DNA of 49,837 nucleotides from a virus. Below, piece after piece: positions 37,957 through 46,731 of the stretch. Position 1 is the stretch's first letter. Each line of letters opens with the position of its first letter. The notes below the pieces were generated by a model. It had not been told where the DNA came from and ran no database searches. It saw only the letters and a program-made list of their open reading frames with translations. Location: IMG/VR virus record IMGVR_UViG_3300021335_001867, positions 1 to 49,837 of that record, one strand, 5' to 3'. Position numbers and translations under genes: made by a program.

Positions 37957-39384
37957 TTAGTCTGTTTCAGTGTTTAGGTTATTTAAGAATTCTTTAAGTT
38001 TAGTGCTGTCAGTTTTGGCTTTGATCTTACCTACTGTATCTCCTTCTGCGGGATCCTCTCTCACGGTTTCCTGTTGTGTTTGTGCAGTCCTTTTGATCTG
38101 ATCAAACACTGTGCTCTTACGTTTGTTAAATTCTTGATAGTCTTCATCTTCATTCATATCACGTATACGCAGATTATCAATATCAAACTCTAGATCTACT
38201 TTGCTACCAACACCGCTTGAGTTACGTGTTTTCATTAGCTGTATCTGATATCTACCACGCTCTCGCATTGCCCTGCTTGTAAAGATACCTATCACATTAT
38301 CTGCAGTTTGTATCTTACTAAGTCCTCCGGATATGTGCGAATGATCAAACTCTATCTCTTCCACGCTTGCTCTGTTCAACTGACTAGCTGTAACAAACAG
38401 TGTGTTAGTTTCCATTGCTAGGTTACGTAGTTCCTCACTTACGTACTTGTCCTTAACAAACAAGTTCTCTGCCGAAATACGTTTAGCAATAGGCATCATT
38501 AGATCTAAATAATCAACAAGTATTACTTCAATCTTGCGTCCTGTCTTAACCTCAAACTCTTTAATGTAACTACGTAGATCGTTTGCAGTCTTACCACTTG
38601 GCATGTATTTGACTTGGAAAGCACCAGACTTCTTACCTATCATCCTCACTTTCATTTCCACATCGTCTATGCTTTTAAATATCTCTCTGCTGGGTATGTC
38701 TGTAACCATACTGTCAAGCCTCATGCTTACAATATTCTCACTAAGCTCAAATGTTAAATACAACACATTCAGTCCTGCAAGTGCCCAGTTTACTCCTAGA
38801 TTGGCTAAGAACAAACTCTTACCTGCACCACTGCCTCCTGCAAATATATTAAGCTCTCCCCTGTTAAATCCTCCAAACAGTTTCTTATCTAGCGTAGCCC
38901 AGCCTGTACTAACCTGTCCGTTACGGCTTTTTATTTCTTCTAGCCTTGTACGTGGATCTCTCCAATAGTCTGTTCCTAGGTCTTTCTGTAAGCCTATCTG
39001 GACTGCCTGCTTAACTAGATCTTCTACAGGTCCATATTCTCCTTTCTCTAGTAAGTCTGCTGATTTGAGGATTGCATCTTCTAGTGCTTTGTGCCTGCTG
39101 AATGTTTCAAACTCCTGTAGTAACCAATCATAATGTTGCTCTTGTAGTTCTCCAGGATTTTTTAAATCACATTTTGCTGCCGCATTAATCATGTCAAACG
39201 TAGGCAATGCGTTATGCTCTGCTACATAATCCTTTAGGAATTCTGCAGCAGGTTGCAAACGCCTATCAAACGTTTTAGGTTCAAATACACCTTGACATCT
39301 TACATAGCTTTCAGCATCTGTAAGGAACATCTCAAGATATACTTTTTGTATATCGTAACCGTAGTCTACATTTTGTCTTGACAT
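37957..39384 (-). CDS. Replicative DNA helicase, T4 gp41/DnaB type
   Basis: At 475 residues it equals T4 gp41. The N-terminal helical domain is followed by a RecA-like core with Walker A GGSGAGKS (183-190), a Walker B VILVDYLDLM, and the DnaB-type Gln/Arg stretch TASQLNRASVEE ... HISGGLSKIQTADNVIGI. It unwinds DNA at the fork with the primase encoded at 42842-43822. The C-terminal tail is charged. It follows the phosphoribosyltransferase with no gap. Confidence 0.95.
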   Translation of the reverse strand: MSRQNVDYGYDIQKVYLEMFLTDAESYVRCQGVFEPKTFDRRLQPAAEFLKDYVAEHNALPTFDMINAAAKCDLKNPGELQEQHYDWLLQEFETFSRHKALEDAILKSADLLEKGEYGPVEDLVKQAVQIGLQKDLGTDYWRDPRTRLEEIKSRNGQVSTGWATLDKKLFGGFNRGELNIFAGGSGAGKSLFLANLGVNWALAGLNVLYLTFELSENIVSMRLDSMVTDIPSREIFKSIDDVEMKVRMIGKKSGAFQVKYMPSGKTANDLRSYIKEFEVKTGRKIEVILVDYLDLMMPIAKRISAENLFVKDKYVSEELRNLAMETNTLFVTASQLNRASVEEIEFDHSHISGGLSKIQTADNVIGIFTSRAMRERGRYQIQLMKTRNSSGVGSKVDLEFDIDNLRIRDMNEDEDYQEFNKRKSTVFDQIKRTAQTQQETVREDPAEGDTVGKIKAKTDSTKLKEFLNNLNTETD

Positions 39385-39783
39385 TTATTTTTTGGTTGGC
39401 ATTGTAAAAAGTGCATTTACTGCATTTTCAGTTGGCTTACGTGCAAACACACACCATTGCAGTACTTCTTCGTTTGGATAGTTTTCTGCTACATAATCTC
39501 GGAAGCTCTTGCCTGTTGTGTACACATCGTCTACTACAAGCACAGGGTCGTCTATGTTCTGTGTACCGTACTTATCTAGTGCCTTGCCTAGTGCTACGCC
39601 ACCTCTGGGTATACCTACGGCAGCTCTCCAGTTACGAGGCTCAAACTCTCGAATAATGTGTGCAAGTGCAACCCATTCATCTGGTGATATAGCATCACAC
39701 TCAATTTTCCATGTAAGTGGCAAGCCTGCATGGCTAATAAAATTTATCTTTTGGAATAAGTCTATGTTAATGTTTTTGTTCAT
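39385..39783 (-). CDS. Phosphoribosyltransferase family protein
   Basis: A 132-residue protein with the PRPP motif VLVVDDVYTTGKSF and an upstream AVGIPRGGVALG block, fitting type I PRTases. Likely nucleotide salvage, although the substrate cannot be read from the sequence. It is shorter than most host enzymes (about 180). First gene of the helicase operon behind the promoter at 39830. Such genes occur beside replication genes in T4-like marine phages. Confidence 0.85.
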   Translation of the reverse strand: MNKNINIDLFQKINFISHAGLPLTWKIECDAISPDEWVALAHIIREFEPRNWRAAVGIPRGGVALGKALDKYGTQNIDDPVLVVDDVYTTGKSFRDYVAENYPNEEVLQWCVFARKPTENAVNALFTMPTKK

Positions 39784-39801
39784 AAAACTCCTAATTAATT
39801 G

Positions 39802-39830
39802 ATAATACTATTTTTAATCTAAAATGTCAA
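39802..39830 (-). promoter_or_regulatory. Sigma70-like promoter, TTGACA-17-TATTAT
   Basis: On the minus strand TTGACA (39830-39825) and TATTAT (39807-39802), 17-bp spacer, 18 bases before ATG 39783 with TTAGGAG between. It would drive PRTase, helicase, FNR, polymerase and the motor genes. Confidence 0.75.
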
Positions 39831-40633
39831 TGATTTTGATTTAATTTAGTAATATCAGTACATACAATATTTGCAAAATCTTGGTGTCTTCTTGGTCCTG
39901 CATGCATACAATCTCTAGCTCGATCATATTTGTATCTTTTTGGGTTTTCACCTCCATATGCTTGGAAATAGAATGAGTCGTAGTGTAAAAATTCTGCGTT
40001 GTTTTGTATTGCAATTTGCTGCAAAGCCAATAAATTTTTTTCTCGTTGTAAAAAAATATTACTTTCGTTTCGTGAAAAAAATTCCCAAGCAGCCTGAAAG
40101 TCTCTTTTATCTAAATCCGAATGAGAGTTTATTTGACAGTACCCATATCCGTGCCCAGGTTTAGTACCTTTAAATTCCATTCTGCATGGATCAGGTTCTA
40201 CATATACAATATATCGAGGCTGTATTATTGGAATCCAATAATAACCTACTCTAAAGCATGTCTCATTAGCACCGCCCCCTATTCCTAGATTAAAATTTTT
40301 TAAGTGTAAACGGCTAGAAACCACAGAAGCAAATGTCATATGTTCTGGCAAACCTATACCAAGTGTATGGCTACATCCCAACCATACTATAGAATTTGGT
40401 TCTTTTTCTAATTCAGGGCATCTAAATCCTTTACTGTTAAATTTATATTCAATTGAGTTTTCGCTCCAATTGTTTTTTGCGATGAATTTTCTATTTTTAT
40501 AGTGTATTCTATTCGCTCTAAAATTTTCTTCATCATCTGTCGGCACCCATTTTACAGTTTTGTTAAAATAGCAATCGTATCCTAAAAAATCTAATTCATT
40601 TGGTTGTTCAGTAGTGTAAATGTTATCTTCCAT
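39827..40633 (-). CDS. SGNH/GDSL-hydrolase-like protein (paralogue 2)
   Basis: ATG 40633 is used: ACAGGA stands upstream and it overlaps the carbamoyltransferase end by 11 bases. The 268-residue protein has the GCSHTLGIGL block (Ser88), a GIGGGANETC block, and DCMHAGPRRHQDFA at the C-terminus (Asp241, His244, His250). It shares these and the FNSKGFRC segment with the protein at 2861-3613. Likely acts on acyl or sugar esters. The pairing with a carbamoyltransferase suggests glycan or metabolite tailoring (inference). Confidence 0.72.
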   Translation of the reverse strand: MEDNIYTTEQPNELDFLGYDCYFNKTVKWVPTDDEENFRANRIHYKNRKFIAKNNWSENSIEYKFNSKGFRCPELEKEPNSIVWLGCSHTLGIGLPEHMTFASVVSSRLHLKNFNLGIGGGANETCFRVGYYWIPIIQPRYIVYVEPDPCRMEFKGTKPGHGYGYCQINSHSDLDKRDFQAAWEFFSRNESNIFLQREKNLLALQQIAIQNNAEFLHYDSFYFQAYGGENPKRYKYDRARDCMHAGPRRHQDFANIVCTDITKLNQNH

Positions 40634-42164
40634 TATTTTTTCCTGTAAAAACTTTAACCTCATAGGTTTTTTCAAATTCTTTTGCATCTGTTAATGTATT
40701 TACTATGGGTTTGCCTTTTATATTGAGACTTGTGTTCAACAGCATAGGACAGCCAGTTAGTTCGTACCATTTTTCCAACAGCGCTCTAAAACCAGGGTGA
40801 TCCTGCTTTGTAACTGTTTGAACTCTGCTGGTTCCGTCTGCGTGGACAATTGCAGGGTATCGTTCAGGATCCTTACAATGTGCGGTGTACTGCATATAAC
40901 GTCCGAAGGGCGGCTCAAATAAACTGGATGCGTGTTCTGCAAGGACTGCAGGTGCGAAGGGACGGAACTTCTGTCTACGTTTAATGGCATTGACTTTATC
41001 TTTAATATCCATACGCTGAGGGTCAGCAAGAAGGCTGCGAGCGCCAAGGCTACGAGGACCGAACTCGGCTCTTCCTGACGCAACCCCTGCAATACCCGTT
41101 TGCATAAGTTCTTTAACGATTTCATCTACTGGATACTCTCCTCCTATATCGTAACCTAGATAAGGTCCAGGCCATTCTATGTGTGTGCCTCTATGTGCAA
41201 GCACTGCACCTATGCAACTGCCTGCATCGCCTGGATTAGGCATTATCCATATGTTATCTGCGCCATTCCAGTGTTCAACTATCTTGCTGTTAGCACTGCA
41301 ATTCAAAGCACAGCCGCCCATAAACACTAGGTTACTGCTAGCGTATGTCCTAGCTACAGCCTTACTTATCCTAGTTAATATGTGCTCATATGCCCATTGT
41401 GTTCCTGCTGCTATGTCATATGCCCATTGCGTAAATTCTTGCTTATCATCTACGATATTAAATGCAATCTTAGTAGGCTCCCACCACATGCATCCTCTAT
41501 GTAGATTGTGCTTTAGCTGGAAGTTAGGAAGACGATTAAAGATATTTAAATGGTTAGGAAACTGTTCCCAAAAATCGTTTAATATAGTTTCGCCATACTT
41601 ACCAGCATCACCATATGCTGCCATTCCCATAAGTATGTATTCTTCTTCATTTGGCTTCAATCCAATACGTTGTGTCATTGCACTGTACCAAATGCCAATA
41701 CTGTTAGGATAGTTCCAAGTTCGTTTACAAGTAAGTTTATCATATTCACCTTCCCATACGCTTAGTGTATTCCACTCTCCTATTGCATCTATGACCAGAA
41801 CTGTTGCATGTTCGAATCCGCTAGTATAGTATCCAGCTGCCGCATGTGAATGATGATGACCTACCGTTGATATAGGCGCTGTTAATCCAAAAGATTTTAA
41901 ATATTTTTTTATACGATTCTTGTTTAATAAATCTGTTTGTCCAGCATACCATTGTCTTGTAGTTTTTAGAAAAGGTTTTTCGTACCATATAATCCTGTTA
42001 GGTTCTCCCCATTGAAATGCATAATCGATAATATCTTGATTTAAATGAGCATCATTTTTAATACCGCTAAATCTTTCTGTATGGCTAGCAAATTCAATTT
42101 TGTCATTAATATGAACTGATATAGCTGCGTCATGACTGTTTGCGCTTATTCCCCAAGTAATCAT
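40623..42164 (-). CDS. Carbamoyltransferase, NodU/CmcH family
   Basis: A 513-residue enzyme with the family landmarks: ITWGISANSHDAAISV at the start, GHHHSHAAAGYYTSGF (metal histidines), LVIDAIGEW, GGCALNCSANSKI (the glycine/asparagine carbamoyl-adenylate site), EFGPRSLGARSLLADP and the C-terminal RPFAPAVL block. It transfers carbamoyl from carbamoyl phosphate via carbamoyl-AMP to a hydroxyl group, as in Nod factors or cephamycins. Related genes are common in T4-like marine phages; the acceptor is unknown. ATG 42164 is preferred over a TTG at 42176. Confidence 0.92.
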   Translation of the reverse strand: MITWGISANSHDAAISVHINDKIEFASHTERFSGIKNDAHLNQDIIDYAFQWGEPNRIIWYEKPFLKTTRQWYAGQTDLLNKNRIKKYLKSFGLTAPISTVGHHHSHAAAGYYTSGFEHATVLVIDAIGEWNTLSVWEGEYDKLTCKRTWNYPNSIGIWYSAMTQRIGLKPNEEEYILMGMAAYGDAGKYGETILNDFWEQFPNHLNIFNRLPNFQLKHNLHRGCMWWEPTKIAFNIVDDKQEFTQWAYDIAAGTQWAYEHILTRISKAVARTYASSNLVFMGGCALNCSANSKIVEHWNGADNIWIMPNPGDAGSCIGAVLAHRGTHIEWPGPYLGYDIGGEYPVDEIVKELMQTGIAGVASGRAEFGPRSLGARSLLADPQRMDIKDKVNAIKRRQKFRPFAPAVLAEHASSLFEPPFGRYMQYTAHCKDPERYPAIVHADGTSRVQTVTKQDHPGFRALLEKWYELTGCPMLLNTSLNIKGKPIVNTLTDAKEFEKTYEVKVFTGKNNGR

Positions 42165-42187
42165 AAAATTTTCCAATAAATATTTGT

Positions 42188-42715
42188 ATGCAACTAAAAT
42201 ATCTTATCTCTAAAACTTATTTAAAAGAAATTGAATACCAGCATAATACATCCGAATGGGGCATGGCAGGGTTTAACCATGTACCTTATATAATAGATTT
42301 AGCAAACAGTATTAAAGCAAAAAATATTCTAGATTATGGTAGCGGTTGTGGTAAAACTGCTAATGAACTAAGAAAAAATAATTTTACTGTATTAGAATAT
42401 GAACCTGGTATTGAATCTAAGAGAAATAATTTAAATTTAATTAATGTTAACAATTTTAAAACAGATTTAATTATTTGCACAGATGTGTTAGAACATATAG
42501 AAAGAAAAAAATTAATTAATGTTTTAAATCATTTAAAATCTATAAATTGTATGTATTACTATGTAACAATAGGAACAGGTCCTGCATATAGAATTTTATC
42601 AAATGGCGCCAATGCTCATTTGATACAAGAAGACGAGCATTGGTGGTACAATACCTTAAGTAAAATTTTTAAGATACACACTGGCAATAAATGGACATAT
42701 GTATTAACAAAATAA
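42188..42715 (+). CDS. SAM-dependent methyltransferase
   Basis: A 175-residue class I methyltransferase: NILDYGSGCGKTANELRK (SAM site), YEPG (acidic end of strand 2), DLIICTDVLEHIE (motif with DVLEH). The only plus-strand gene in a long minus block, divergent from the carbamoyltransferase with an AATAAATATTT box in the 23-base gap that could serve both directions. Very AT-rich. Target may be a small molecule or sugar. No clear ribosome binding site. Confidence 0.8.
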   Translation: MQLKYLISKTYLKEIEYQHNTSEWGMAGFNHVPYIIDLANSIKAKNILDYGSGCGKTANELRKNNFTVLEYEPGIESKRNNLNLINVNNFKTDLIICTDVLEHIERKKLINVLNHLKSINCMYYYVTIGTGPAYRILSNGANAHLIQEDEHWWYNTLSKIFKIHTGNKWTYVLTK

Positions 42716-42719
42716 ATTA

Positions 42720-42854
42720 TTAATTGTATATGAACGGATCTCTTTTTCTTAATTCTTTTAGTCTTTTGCGAAATTCAATTTCTTCTTTAATCCAACAGTA
42801 AGGATATGTAATCCAATACCAAATTTTTTTTAAGTTTGCTTTTACCTTATCCAT
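42720..42854 (-). CDS. Small basic protein, 44 aa
   Basis: ATG 42854 overlaps the end of the primase gene and follows AGGAGTTAAAAA. The peptide (MDKVKANLKKIWYWITYPYCWIKEEIEFRKRLKELRKRDPF) has an aromatic segment and a basic tail ending in a KRDPFIY-type motif seen in small T4-like phage proteins. Role unknown; coupled to primase. Confidence 0.6.
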   Translation of the reverse strand: MDKVKANLKKIWYWITYPYCWIKEEIEFRKRLKELRKRDPFIYN

Positions 42855-43822
42855 TTTTTAACTCCTAGTTTTATTTTTAAACTGGATTCTTCTTTAGCTT
42901 TTACTATAGAATATAACGTTAGTAATCTACCGTATTTATCTACTGCTTCTGATACATCATTAATACTGTTTTCCCAAGATGGAAAACTCACGCACCAATT
43001 TAAATCAATTGCTTGAGTTATTAATTTTTTTCCTGCTTTGTCTCTATCAGGAATTACTATAATTTCTTTTTTTAAAGATTGTAATAATAAAATTTGAGAA
43101 TTTGATAACTCTGACCCTAGTACACTAACGCCATTGATATGTAATGCATCAATCGGTCCTTCACATAAAATTATAAAATTATTATTAATAGATTGTTTAT
43201 CTAAATTAAAAATATAACCAGGTTGTGATTGTGTCAAGTATTTAGGTTTTGCATCAGTAACAGTCCTTGCAGTATAACCTACAATTTTATCGTTGTAATA
43301 AAAAGGAATAATTAATCTTGAAGAATAACCAGTTTTAGGAGTCCAATAAAAATTTGTATCATTTAAGTTTAAATTACGTTTGCAAAGATATTCTAGTACT
43401 GGTATAGATTTTGTAGGTGCTGAATTAAAATCATTAATACATGTTGATTCTTCTGGTAACTCTATGTTTTTAAATACAGGTATTTCAATAGATGTTTTGT
43501 ATACTTTATTGTTGTCAATTTGTTTCAGTAAATCTAATGCTAATTGTTGTATAATGTTATCCGGTACTCCAAGCCATTGTAAAAATTTTTTAAATTTTAA
43601 AGATAAGCTTCTTCCGGATTGCCAACTACATTTAAACCCGCAATTAAAGCAATGATAACTTATACTGTCTTCTGCATTGATAATTAATCCACCACGACTC
43701 CTAGTGTCCGCTGCGTGACCATTATGAATGCAACACGGAGCATTAAATGATGTCCATCCACTTGGTGTCGTTTTTCTTTTAGGTGGTAAGAAGGTAGAAA
43801 CTACATTAGATACTATTGACAT
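42842..43822 (-). CDS. DNA primase, T4 gp61/DnaG type
   Basis: A 326-residue primase. The N-terminal zinc domain has CCIHNGH and CFNCGF; the TOPRIM core shows FIILCEGPIDALHI (catalytic Glu) and IVIPDRDKAGKK (Asp-x-Asp). Length matches T4 gp61 (342). It makes RNA primers with the gp41-type helicase. A consensus promoter ends only 6 bases before the ATG, so its message may be almost leaderless. It overlaps the small gene ending at 42720. Confidence 0.93.
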   Translation of the reverse strand: MSIVSNVVSTFLPPKRKTTPSGWTSFNAPCCIHNGHAADTRSRGGLIINAEDSISYHCFNCGFKCSWQSGRSLSLKFKKFLQWLGVPDNIIQQLALDLLKQIDNNKVYKTSIEIPVFKNIELPEESTCINDFNSAPTKSIPVLEYLCKRNLNLNDTNFYWTPKTGYSSRLIIPFYYNDKIVGYTARTVTDAKPKYLTQSQPGYIFNLDKQSINNNFIILCEGPIDALHINGVSVLGSELSNSQILLLQSLKKEIIVIPDRDKAGKKLITQAIDLNWCVSFPSWENSINDVSEAVDKYGRLLTLYSIVKAKEESSLKIKLGVKKWIR

Positions 43823-43828
43823 AGCACT

Positions 43829-43857
43829 ATTATAACACAGATTATTTTTAAAATCAA
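43829..43857 (-). promoter_or_regulatory. Sigma70-like promoter, TTGATT-17-TATAAT, for primase
   Basis: On the minus strand TTGATT (43857-43852) and TATAAT (43834-43829), spacer 17 bp. Only AGTGCT separates the -10 box from the primase ATG at 43822. Confidence 0.6.
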
Positions 43858-44618
43858 TTTCTAATTAATATTTTTTGGATTGTATCTGTAGGAGAATTTG
43901 TTGTTTTAAATCTTAAAAAATTAAAGACGCCATTGAAATTATATACTACTGGTTCAATTTCTGTGCCGACAAATGTAATTGTATGCAGGTTTGACCAATT
44001 AGTAGATTCGTCTGTGTTATTTTCTAAAGTAGCTTGTAAAACTACATCTCCAATATAATTTTCGGTATAGATTGCTATAGTATGCAATGCTTCATTGCCA
44101 TTTATTGCAGGCTGGGCAGATATACTTTCACTATACCACTCGCTATTATTCTCAGTAAAAACAGTAACCTCAATAGAATCTACTGGTCCTGGAAATGCAT
44201 AATCATCAATAAACAAAGTTGCATTGTTATCAAAATTACTATCGGCATATGTTAAATGGTTATCGCCTTCTAAATCTGTAAGATATATATTGTATCGCAA
44301 GTATTGTCTTTGGATATCTAGTAAATCATTTTCTGTAATAACAATTTCAAATTTACCTTTAACACCATCTTGTATAGTTCCTACTCTTCTTATAACTTGT
44401 CGTTTTTCTTCATCAAATGCTACAAAGGTAGGCATGTAATCAGTAATATCTATTGGTTTTTGGTCTGCATTTAGTAGTTGGAATTGTACTTTATTTCCAA
44501 TACCTCGATATGCTTTGAGTTGTCTTGTATACACTGGCATGTACTCCGTATTGTATCCACTGTCAGTTGAAATAATTATAAATGTATTGTTTAATAAATA
44601 TCTGGGTAAATATTGCAT
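43854..44618 (-). CDS. Virion structural protein, baseplate/tail type
   Basis: A 254-residue beta-rich protein. The N-terminal part (MPVYTRQLKAYRGIGNKVQFQLLNADQKPIDITDY) followed by FVAFDEEKRQVIRR is a pattern of T4-like marine phage structural proteins, similar to BppU-like Ig domains. The second half (VDSIEVTVFTENNSEWYSESISAQPAINGNEALHTIAIYT) is a further beta domain. ATG 44618 gives the full pattern; an AATAAATAA box stands just upstream. It is placed amid replication genes, which is unusual for a virion gene. Confidence 0.75.
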   Translation of the reverse strand: MQYLPRYLLNNTFIIISTDSGYNTEYMPVYTRQLKAYRGIGNKVQFQLLNADQKPIDITDYMPTFVAFDEEKRQVIRRVGTIQDGVKGKFEIVITENDLLDIQRQYLRYNIYLTDLEGDNHLTYADSNFDNNATLFIDDYAFPGPVDSIEVTVFTENNSEWYSESISAQPAINGNEALHTIAIYTENYIGDVVLQATLENNTDESTNWSNLHTITFVGTEIEPVVYNFNGVFNFLRFKTTNSPTDTIQKILIRN

Positions 44619-44651
44619 AATATTATTTATTAGGAAAGAAGCATTGAATAA

Positions 44652-45026
44652 ATGTTAAGAAAAGAAATAGAAGAAAATTATCCTTTCATATCATTAATAC
44701 AATACGGCGGTAAAGAATATGTAGGAATTGTTGTTAATCAAGATCAACATATTACAACTATATTAGATTATTCGATATTGAAAAATTTAGCAGACAAAAA
44801 ATATTTCCTTGAACTAGGAGAAACTTGGTGGATGGAAAGTAATAGGATGATACCGATTACGATATTTTTACGTTCAGATATTGAATGTTTGCGTTATTGT
44901 CTTAAAAATATGAATAGTAAAGATGTAAATATTGTGTTAGGGCCAACAGTTAATTTAGGTAACCTACATTTGAAAAGAATCAAGCGTAAAAGTATTCAGA
45001 TGGTTCGTAAGCCAAAAAAATCATAA
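44652..45026 (+). CDS. Conserved T4-like phage protein, unknown function
   Basis: A 124-residue plus-strand gene. Text such as PFISLIQYGGKEYVGIVVNQDQHITTILDY and RSDIECLRYCLKNMNSKDVNIVLGP resembles short hypothetical proteins of marine T4-like phages. Basic C-terminus. It converges with the sulfotransferase gene (6-base overlap). Confidence 0.75.
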   Translation: MLRKEIEENYPFISLIQYGGKEYVGIVVNQDQHITTILDYSILKNLADKKYFLELGETWWMESNRMIPITIFLRSDIECLRYCLKNMNSKDVNIVLGPTVNLGNLHLKRIKRKSIQMVRKPKKS

Positions 45027-45644
45027 AAAATTTTTAAAAGTTGTATAATCTACTGCATACATTTTCTTTAACATTGTCTTCTCTTCTTCTGTTACTTGTA
45101 CATCTTTTATCGCAAAAGAATTCTTCCAATAAACAACCGGTATATCAGCACATTCAGATATTTTTTCTATCAAAGGTATAAACTCTGTATTAATATTTTT
45201 TGTATTAATTACATGTGTATACAAGTCTGTATTGATACCATAAGAAGAAGCTAATGGTTTTGTATGGTTTTTAATGTCTCTGCTTTTTTCTTTTATGTCA
45301 TCTATATTTTTTAAAAAATACGAAAAGTTAGGAATTGTACTACGCATATTATCTTTGTTGCGTTGACAAACCCTGTCTTTATAACAACTAACAAACCTTT
45401 CTATTGGATCTCTAATAATTGCAACCCTTACAGGGTAAGATTTTATCACTTCTGTTTGCATCTTGCTAATAGAAGTTACATGCCAGTTATTTCTAGGAAG
45501 TTGTTTTGTATCTTTCCGATATCTAAATTCTCCTAAAAAAGGGTATCCCATTATTGTAATACAGGTGCTACTTCCGCACTTGTTAGCTACACTCACTAAA
45601 ATTTTATTATCATTTTTATAAGTTATGCAATACGTATCATTCAT
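45021..45644 (-). CDS. Sulfotransferase family protein (1)
   Basis: A 207-residue protein with the sulfotransferase 3'-phosphate motif VRVAIIRDPIERFVSCYKDRV and an N-terminal VANKCGSSTCITIM segment that fits the 5'-phosphosulfate loop. Such enzymes use PAPS to sulfate sugars, lipids or proteins. The ATG overlaps the stop of the DnaE-like gene. A second sulfotransferase is at 46732-47262. Confidence 0.75.
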   Translation of the reverse strand: MNDTYCITYKNDNKILVSVANKCGSSTCITIMGYPFLGEFRYRKDTKQLPRNNWHVTSISKMQTEVIKSYPVRVAIIRDPIERFVSCYKDRVCQRNKDNMRSTIPNFSYFLKNIDDIKEKSRDIKNHTKPLASSYGINTDLYTHVINTKNINTEFIPLIEKISECADIPVVYWKNSFAIKDVQVTEEEKTMLKKMYAVDYTTFKNFL

Positions 45645-46200
45645 TTTTAATTAATTCGCAAATTAGATTCATATGTACAATGACAGCTACTGCATATGAG
45701 ATTGCGTGAGCTTTTTTAAAAAAATATGCATCATTTTTTGGTTTTTTCCATACTTCGGATAATATGGTATTCCATTCTTCGTTTAATAGATATCTCTTTG
45801 CTGGTCTAATTATAGCAAGTACAGCAGCAAGTTGTTCTACATCTTTAGGTTTAAGTTTTACACAAATTTCCGAATGTCCTGACAAATGGAATAATTGATC
45901 TACAAATTCTTTGTGTTCTAATAGTTCCCACAAAGGTTCTTGTTCCATAAGTTGTAATAGATGTTCTTCATTTTTTATATCTTTATAGATTCCTACATTC
46001 AATAAGTCTATCTTAAAATAACCGCGCTCATCTGCTTCTTTATAATCTATGGTTGCTAAATTGTCTATTGGGTTTACAGGAATTTCGGTGACGTAGATTC
46101 CTGTATTATGCTTTTTTCCGTTCTCTAATTTAGCTATTCGGTGATCAATTAAACTTAAAACTTTATCTCTATCTGCAAAATCTATATCTATATCAGGCAT
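45637..46200 (-). CDS. Small DnaE/PolC-active-site-like protein
   Basis: A 187-residue protein that starts MPDIDIDFADRDK, identical in style to the DnaE catalytic block, and carries the third acidic motif YFKIDLLNVG (Asp65). A C-terminal FFKKAHAISYAVAVIVHM matches the DnaE His-Ala/Ser finger block. So it keeps Asp3, Asp5 and Asp65 in a sixth of the usual length. Similar short proteins occur in T4-like marine phages. Whether it polymerises, edits or only binds DNA is unknown. Starts 4 bases after the deformylase stop. Confidence 0.8.
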   Translation of the reverse strand: MPDIDIDFADRDKVLSLIDHRIAKLENGKKHNTGIYVTEIPVNPIDNLATIDYKEADERGYFKIDLLNVGIYKDIKNEEHLLQLMEQEPLWELLEHKEFVDQLFHLSGHSEICVKLKPKDVEQLAAVLAIIRPAKRYLLNEEWNTILSEVWKKPKNDAYFFKKAHAISYAVAVIVHMNLICELIKNE

Positions 46201-46203
46201 GAT

Positions 46204-46728
46204 TTACTCACAACATTCGCAAAAACCGTTACCGTGTAAATTTTTATTCATCTTATAAGCTTTCTTTTTAGCCATCTTCCATACTAATGGAGAAACACGA
46301 TCTTTAAATGTTACTCCTTGTAAATGATCCCATTCGTGCAGAAAAACTTTTACACTATAATCTTTTAAGTGTGTTCTTTTCATTTCTAAATTTTCATCAT
46401 AATATTCGACTAAAATTTCTTTTGGTCGTTTTACTTGAGCAAATACATTTGGAAAACTTAAACAACCTTCAAGATCAATTACAATTTCTTCTGTATGTTG
46501 CAAAACAGTTGGATTGATTAGTAACGAACTATTTTCTTTACTATCTCCCATTACAAATAATTGTGCATCTAGTCCAACTTGATTTGCAGACAAACCAATA
46601 CCATTATTAGTTAACATAAATTCTACCATTTCATTTTTTAATTCTACTGGATCAAAAGTTATGTTATCAATATCAACATCTGCTACCTTTTTAGAAAGGA
46701 ATTCATCTGGATAATATACTAATTTCAT
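46204..46728 (-). CDS. def: Peptide deformylase
   Basis: A 174-residue full-length deformylase: GIGLSANQVG (43-52), EGCLSFP with metal ligand Cys89, HEWDHLQG with His131, Glu132 and His135. It removes the formyl group from new protein N-termini. Phage deformylases are typical of marine myoviruses and are often linked to photosystem or general protein turnover; the host here need not be photosynthetic. A cysteine-rich end (GNGFCECCE) is an extra feature. Start ATG 46728 lies 3 bases from the next gene. Confidence 0.95.
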   Translation of the reverse strand: MKLVYYPDEFLSKKVADVDIDNITFDPVELKNEMVEFMLTNNGIGLSANQVGLDAQLFVMGDSKENSSLLINPTVLQHTEEIVIDLEGCLSFPNVFAQVKRPKEILVEYYDENLEMKRTHLKDYSVKVFLHEWDHLQGVTFKDRVSPLVWKMAKKKAYKMNKNLHGNGFCECCE

Positions 46729-46731
46729 GTT

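Noticed and set aside
42188-42715. DNA methyltransferase of a restriction-modification system
   Set aside because: The SAM motif is present, but DPPY/NPPY or cysteine motifs of DNA methyltransferases are absent and there is no restriction enzyme nearby.
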